Assembly: GCA_963978545.1 (NCBI GenBank)
Contig: OZ021722.1
Location: 10,321,401 to 10,385,400, forward strand
Reading direction: 5' to 3'
DNA length: 64,000 nucleotides
DNA from: Linyphia triangularis
Taxonomy: Eukaryota > Arthropoda > Arachnida > Araneae > Linyphiidae
Part shown: positions 58,861 through 64,000 of the stretch, piece after piece
How positions within the stretch are numbered: position 1 is the first letter of the stretch
Layout of the letters: each line of letters starts with the position of its first letter
Program-made: the position numbers and the translations under genes
Notes under the pieces: generated by a model
Database searches by the model: none
Told to the model about the DNA's origin: nothing
Seen by the model: the letters and a program-made list of their open reading frames with translations, nothing else

Positions 58861-60725
58861 TTTCATTATAATGATCAATTAAGCATTCATATCAATCATT
58901 CATCATAATCATTTATCAATTAATTTGTTCATTGCTATGAAATTCATGTATGTACATAAAATTACATCAGAATCAGAAAATGTTTATTTTATTGAATGTA
59001 AGCAAAAACAGCGATGTTGTTCTATTGTTTTTCTGAAACATATGCGTGTGATATAGAATATTGTACGTAATATTTCACGAGTTTGTAAGAGTTGTAAAAC
59101 TAAATGAAGTTTAATTAACTGCATTGGCTATCATTTAGAAATGTGCTCTTTAGTTTTGTAATAACTTTTGAATGTTTTGGCACAAATTTTGCAAATGAAA
59201 CTTCGGAAGATCAGATTTGATATCTGAGAATTAAAATTTTATTTAAAAATTACTTACTACAGATGTAGTTTAGGACATTTTTTGGGGGCGATTTTATTTG
59301 TTATTTTTTTCTTCTGGGTAATTGTAGTTTTTGTCAAAGAGTTTTATTTTAAGTTATATTTTATACTTTATTTGTTTTGTTTTTTTCAGGAAAAATGCAG
59401 TTTGTAACAATGGGTTTTTATTTTAAGTTAGCATACTTTAATTTTATTACTTATATTTTAATTTGATTTTATTATTGTTTATGTTTTAACTTATTCAGTT
59501 ACCATGTTTTTGATTTTTTTTATCGCCAAATGCCCCACTACATCTGTTCCATTGTGTGAAGTTTCAGTCAAACGACACTGCAGTTTCATTGCGATTGTTT
59601 CAAATCAAAGTCTGCTGGGATTGCCTTAGAAATCACTTGGGAACATTTTCAGTCTCTTACATGGCACCTACCGCCTTTGACTGAAGAAAATCATGTTCCT
59701 CAAGATTAGATAGCTTATTTGTCAAGACAAGATCATCTGTCATAAATGTTATCGTACTTGGTCACTGGCAAAAGTAAGGGAAGGGCTGGTGATCTTTGGG
59801 ATTGAATTAATTGCAAAACAGATTTTTAAAATGTTGCTGTTTTCAAGTACTATAGCATTGGTGTGATGATATAGCCTTTCAATGCAGGGGTTAAAAGACC
59901 TCTTCATTTTATGAAATGTGTTAGTTGAATTAATGTAAAATTCTTTAAAAACGTAGCTAAAAAATGAACCTACGTTTGTGAGCAAAGAAAAAAGATTTTC
60001 TTTCAATAAATTTCTTTTTTTTAGCGTTAACGGATAGTAGTAATTGAGAATTTCTAATCCATTCCTTCCGCAAATTATCGTTTTATCGCTTATAACATTA
60101 AATGCCATGAACCTAATGATATAATAAGAAATAGTGTTGTGTGAAATATTGAGACTTTATTTTAAGGAGATAAACTTAAATTTTATTTTTGAAGGAAATT
60201 AATCCATTTATCCCATCCCTAGACTACCCAATTGATGTGCAGATCCATATTTCAAAATAAGGTTTTTAAAAGATGATTTCATGCTAGCTAGTTCATTTGA
60301 CTCTTTTCACGAGTGTAAATATATGTACATAAGGATGACAAATTTTACAATATTTTTCATATTTTGTACAGTTTATTGGAATTTTTCAAAAAGAAACTAC
60401 CAGTTGTGCTGAATGCCTTGCTGTACAGCAGTTTTATCGCTGGCTCCTAACAACTCCTTAGACTTTAAAAGTTCTCTGCACTTTTCAGGTAAACTATCGA
60501 GATTCTTTTATTTTAGATAGGATTTAGGGACAAATACAACTCTATTTATTTGAAGTGAGAATACTGTTGGAATAAATTTTAGTGCTTTTAGAATAAATTT
60601 ACTTAGTGTATTATAATTAGAATTAAACATTTTTATTTCTTGCAACGTTCAGTGGTAAGCTAAGTTTTATAAGAACTTGCTTGTTTCACCTTTGTTAGAG
60701 GTGCTGTACTTAAATAACACTAATA
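58861..60725. other. AT-rich spacer, nothing recognised
   Basis: The 119-codon minus-strand ORF at 59749-60108 has no domain and sits in AT-rich sequence; not called. Confidence 0.4.
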
Positions 60726-61147
60726 TAGAGTGGCCACAGAACCAGGAAAACTTGGAAATCGGGAAAATGTCAGGGAACTATCTCATTCTGGAAAAAAATC
60801 AGGGATTTTTTTTAAATTTCACAGAAATCAGGGAAATTTTCTTTGTTCTGAAGACACGTTTTCCTGATCATCCACATTTTGGCGCCATTTACCCAGAGAA
60901 TTGTGGCGGTAATCGTTGAAAATGTAATGTTTCGGAATAATTTGAACTTTTCATTACCGCCAAAACTATTTTTAAAAAATTGGCACGTTATCTCTTTAGC
61001 TAACATGTTCTATTTGATCAGGATGTCTACACTTCTGGATAAGTTGGGGAAATTGGATAAAAAGTTTGCCATAAAATCGGGGAATATTTTCAGAAATCCA
61101 TCATGGAAATCAGGGAACTTTTTTTCGTAAATTTTGTGGCCACCCGG
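60726..61147. mobile_element. GTGGCCAC-TIR MITE, full-length, TAATA TSD
   Basis: A 422-bp element from TAGAGTGGCCACAGAACC to TTTTGTGGCCACCCGG, flanked by TAATA (60721-60725, 61148-61152). The best-preserved member of the family seen at 9495, 12036 and 13733; the interior ACATTTTGGCGCCATTTACC and GAATAATTTGAACTTTTC match. The ORFs at 60677, 60812 and 60879 are all within it and are artefacts. Confidence 0.88.
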
Positions 61148-61382
61148 TAATAGTAGTTTTGATAATCTGCTATCATTTACATACAAGTGTTTATTTCATT
61201 TACTATTTGAGGTTTGTTTTAAAAATAGTTTTGCTTTTGTGAATGCTAATTATGACATTAGTATTGTTACAGAGCTATGTTAGTGGCATTTAAAAAGCTT
61301 AAACACTGGTTGTAATTGCACATAAAAGTTACCAATGCATATAAAGGATTTATATTAAAAACTTTATTTTGATCTGTATCAC

Positions 61383-61612
61383 AGGTGCTTCTGGGTATGA
61401 ATCCAGACAAAGGCTCAGTCACCGCAATGATGTTCCGATACCTGCTCTACCACAACCACGGGTCCCAGAGACGCCCAAGAGAACGTCCCCCAAAGCATAA
61501 TACCACCACCACCGGCCTGAGGGAGCACTGTACATGACCTACTGTACATTGAGGGAGCAACTGTTCGCCTGAAAGACGGCGTATCCTGACTCTGCCATCT
61601 GACCAGGCAACT
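61383..61612 (-). pseudogene. Tc1-like transposase fragment
   Basis: Read on the minus strand it gives WSDGRVRIRRLSGEQLLPQC and, after a frame change, GGGGIMLWGTFSWASLGP followed by VVVVEQVSEHH. These are the DGRVRV..GE....C and GGGGIMVWG.FS...GPL motifs of the Tc1/mariner DDE transposase core. At least one frameshift and a stop show it is dead, and both ends are missing, including the final catalytic Asp/Glu region. Read on the plus strand the same DNA mimics an exon with an acceptor at 61382, which I reject. It abuts an RNase H relic at about 61605. Confidence 0.75.
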
Positions 61613-61994
61613 CGATCAGGCCGATATCCTTGCTAAGGAGAATTGCAGGATTTCAACATCTCCCTCTTCCACACTTACTTTTTTGGAATTGTACTCTCTG
61701 GAAAAATCAAAGATCTCGGAGGAGTGGAAAACACCCCAACCCATAATTGGTACAAGGGCTCAAAACCGGGTTTGTCCCTTGACCTCCCGTGTGACAGACA
61801 TACCCGGACTGTTCTATCAAGGCTTGCTAGCGGTCACATCAAGTGCCTAACTTTCAACGAGGGCACGAAAACCTTTGCCACCTGCACCAAGTGCCAAAAT
61901 CATCAGACCTCTCCTGAGCACCTCTTGGATTGCATTGGACTCTCTAAGGAGGATCTCTTTGTCACGCACTCTGGTCACCAAGAAAGAACAGAGG
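61605..61994 (+). pseudogene. Non-LTR retrotransposon RNase H C-terminal relic
   Basis: QLDQADILAKENC from about 61608 is the end of an RNase H domain (the xADxLAK motif with its last catalytic Asp). It runs on to LTFLELYS and, after a +1 frameshift at about 61730, HNWYKGSKPGLSLDL, RLASGHIKCLTF and a zinc-knuckle-like CTKCQNHQTSPEHLLDC. This order is the 3' end of ORF2 in Jockey-like arthropod elements, where a Cys/His segment ends the polyprotein. The reverse transcriptase is absent. The continuous ORF from 61643 spans the second part only. Confidence 0.75.
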
Positions 61995-62611
61995 TGAGTT
62001 CAAAGATTGCATTGGGTTTATTGTTTACACTGCAAGCATAAGCAACGGGCCGCCACACCGAGGGGGAAGTAGTGAACTTCTTACGCTTACCAGGGCTGGT
62101 TGCGGCAGCGATTCCAAGGCGGTGACAGCTTTTCCGGTACACTTTACGTCAGGTCCACTGACCAGCGGTAACCTAAACACCAACTCGGTGTATCCTACAG
62201 GCTAACTGAGCCTAAACATAAAACTAAAAAAAACCAGCAAGCAGCCCCGAAGACCTTAACTAGCTGCTTTTATTTACCAGGCCGCTTGGACATGCGCTCT
62301 CGCCGATGTTGTGGCTGACCAATCAAGGTGAAGATGTGCAGAAGAGGTGCGCATGCCAGGTTGAACCGTCACATCTTTAGCAATCCTCTCCTAGTCTTCG
62401 ACTTCCTTTTAGTCAACGAACTCGTAGATCTTGTCTGACTCCGTCAGACAGTGAGGATTAGCAACAACAACAGGCAACTCGCTCCCACACACAGAAGTAA
62501 GTGAAAGAATGATTCTTCAGACTCTCCAGCAGCAGTTAAATACCACTTCCACCTGATCACGTGCCTTCCACGTCATCCAGGCGAGTTCATTGCAAAATGT
62601 AGGGGTGGTCA
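61995..62611 (-). mobile_element. LTR-like block, possible solo LTR
   Basis: A GC-richer block of about 600 bp. On the minus strand it has, in LTR order, a TATA-like GGTATTTAACTGC (about 62545-62533), a transcript-like region and AATAAA near its end (about 62020). TG/CA-type edges can be placed at 61995 and 62611 without a matching TSD; alternatively GAGTTCA repeats at 61996-62002 and 62583-62589 could flank it. No gag, pol or primer-binding site is present. Confidence 0.4.
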
Positions 62612-63779
62612 TCTTTCAATTTTAACTTAATTTTCTTATGTGAATACATTGAATTATTAGCCTTTAAAAAATTTTTAAGTATGTTTACTGTGGTAATTTG
62701 GACATTTTATAAGATGGTGATTTTGTAGAGTCATAATTATTCAGATATAACTTGCATTGGTCAATTTTGAAAATTTATTAGATGTGTTCAATAATTTGTA
62801 CATTCCGCATTCTAAATTTTTCCTTTTCGTATATTTTGCATATTTTTCTAAACTGAAAAATTAATAATGATTTTCATATGGCCTTAAAAGTTGCTGCAGC
62901 TTGTATTGATTGATATGATTAATTATTCCTAGAAATTTTTTAATATTTTGTTTATTAAATAAAGTAATCTGAACCACTTTTCATTCGTGTGTATTGAAAT
63001 TTTATAATTATGTATACTTTTATACTGTCAATTTTGAAAATTTATTAAATATGTTTAATAATTATTAGATGTGTTTCAATAATATTTTGTTTATTAAATA
63101 AAGTAATCTGAACCACTTTTCATTCGTGTGTATTGAAATTTTATAATTATGTATACTTTTATTATGTGTATTGAAATAAAATTATATTTTTATCAAATTT
63201 AATTTGTTTTACTTAATACTTATATATATACACAGTGTCATAAAATACATTTAAATCCTGTCGCGTTAAAAAATATTTTGAAAGTTAGTAAATTATTGCA
63301 TTTTTTTAATGTTTTAATCAAATTGAAAGTCTAGGTAATCATAGTATAGATAACCAAATAAATTTATTATTATAGTTTGATATAAGAAAAGACTGATAGC
63401 TATTAATAAATTATTTTGTGTTACATGCTCATTTTGTGATATATTTTTTACCTTTCTATTTATGTTGAAGGATTACCTTATTGCTTCGGAATTTTTTTTT
63501 TTGTTTTAATTTATAATGGGACATAGAATATTTTGCTGTGATACAGAATTGTACTTTAATTTTTATGATTTTCATCCATTGAATATGGTCATTATTACTA
63601 ACAAAACCTTTAGCAGAACACAAATGCCTTCTTGATATTGTAAACTGTGTTTAATACTAAAATTAATCATATATTTTGTGGCAGAAGCTTTTCCATCTAC
63701 AATTGTTTCTTAATATTTTGCAAAAGCAAACCGTTCACTTACATTTGTAAACCTTTTTTGTCACTGCAAGTTTTTGTGT
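62612..63779. other. AT-rich spacer with a recent direct duplication
   Basis: Contains the pair of 82-bp copies at 62941 and 63080, otherwise nothing recognised. Confidence 0.5.
62941..63161. repeat. 82-bp direct duplication, 139-bp period
   Basis: 62941-63022 and 63080-63161 (TAATATTTTGTTTATTAAAT to GTATACTTTTAT) are essentially identical, separated by 57 bp of related sequence (TTTATTA..ATGTGTTTAATAA). It looks recent. Confidence 0.9.
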
Positions 63780-63799
63780 AAAATAGAGAAAAACTTCGC

Positions 63800-64000
63800 T
63801 TATAGGGGTAAACTGTTTCTTATACAGAAAAATTTCTGTGTATTTTATATGAAATTTATTGCAGAAAGTTTCCGTGTACTTTACGGGGGAAATTGTATTT
63901 TATATGGAATTGACCTTATTCAACACAGAAATTCTGTTTATTTTACAGGTGGAAATTGCATTTTGTATGGAATCAACGTACTTAATACAGGAAATTTTAA
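63800..64000. repeat. Degenerate approximately 60-bp repeats at the right edge
   Basis: Units such as TTCCGTGTACTTTACGGGGG then AAATTGTATTTTATATGGAA (63870) and TTCTGTTTATTTTACAGGTG then AAATTGCATTTTGTATGGAA (63930) are spaced 60 bp apart, with weaker units to the left. The sequence resembles subterminal repeats of the CACTGTAAAA element at 58641 and continues beyond the window. Confidence 0.65.

Noticed and set aside
59749..60108. 119-residue minus-strand ORF
   Set aside because: No domain, no splice or promoter context, ordinary AT-rich composition; expected by chance over 64 kb.
61383..61537. Plus-strand exon with acceptor CACAG and an open, GC-rich frame
   Set aside because: The minus strand encodes recognisable Tc1 transposase motifs, which explain the composition and open frames.

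Overview
This is an AT-rich, intron- and transposon-dominated stretch of an animal nuclear genome, most likely an arthropod and probably an arachnid such as a spider. The basis is the absence of prokaryotic gene structure, the short ORFs between stops, metazoan splice signals around a C2H2 zinc-finger exon, and the repeat content: hAT-like and other TIR elements, Helitrons, Tc1 remnants, a tRNA-derived SINE and a Jockey-type RNase H relic. The taxon is an inference. No complete protein-coding gene, intact transposase, rRNA or functional tRNA was found.

Layout. 1-9432: decayed coding-like sequence (Ser/Lys/Glu-rich, + strand, many frame breaks) holding a 7.9-kb tandem array of an 89-bp unit (334-8215) with a nested 2,302-bp higher-order period. 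The unit resembles a single-copy piece of the same relic at about 9105-9197. Two related exon-like blocks with good donors end at 9432 and 11221, and a small candidate exon lies at 13292-13341. 9.5-26.8 kb: AT-rich intron or intergenic DNA with TIR elements, an 84-bp minisatellite (17.97-19.16 kb) and a minus-strand Helitron (23710-24881).

26.8-48.1 kb: a transposon graveyard in which many ends can be placed exactly by target-site duplications (TSDs). It includes a 1,984-bp hAT-like element with TSD TGGTGGTA, a three-level nest at 30381-35540, a GC-rich TTAA-flanked foldback split by a hAT element (35763-36702), a foldback MITE broken by three later insertions (about 41385-43625), and a hAT-like MITE (47358-48049) carrying a perfect 88-bp (TA)n-centred palindrome.

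48.1-58.3 kb: AT-rich DNA, another hAT copy (51101-52018), and the one convincing functional coding signal. This is a terminal C2H2 zinc-finger exon (54545-54687) preceded by two phase-compatible candidate exons (52856-52939, 53923-53980), in the style of the alternative 3' exons of arthropod lola/BTB-zinc-finger loci. Downstream are a 25-bp minisatellite rich in TGACTCA, a second Helitron (56853-57533), and a minisatellite of GGATAA-containing units.

58.6-64.0 kb: a possible end of a larger element (CACTGTAAA terminus, NRF1-like GCGCATGCGC site). It is followed by a TIR MITE, a minus-strand Tc1-like transposase fragment fused to a plus-strand RNase H fragment, an LTR-like block, a recent 82-bp direct duplication and approximately 60-bp repeats at the right edge. 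The genes do not form a pathway; the informative content is the relative chronology of insertions and the origin of the minisatellite.
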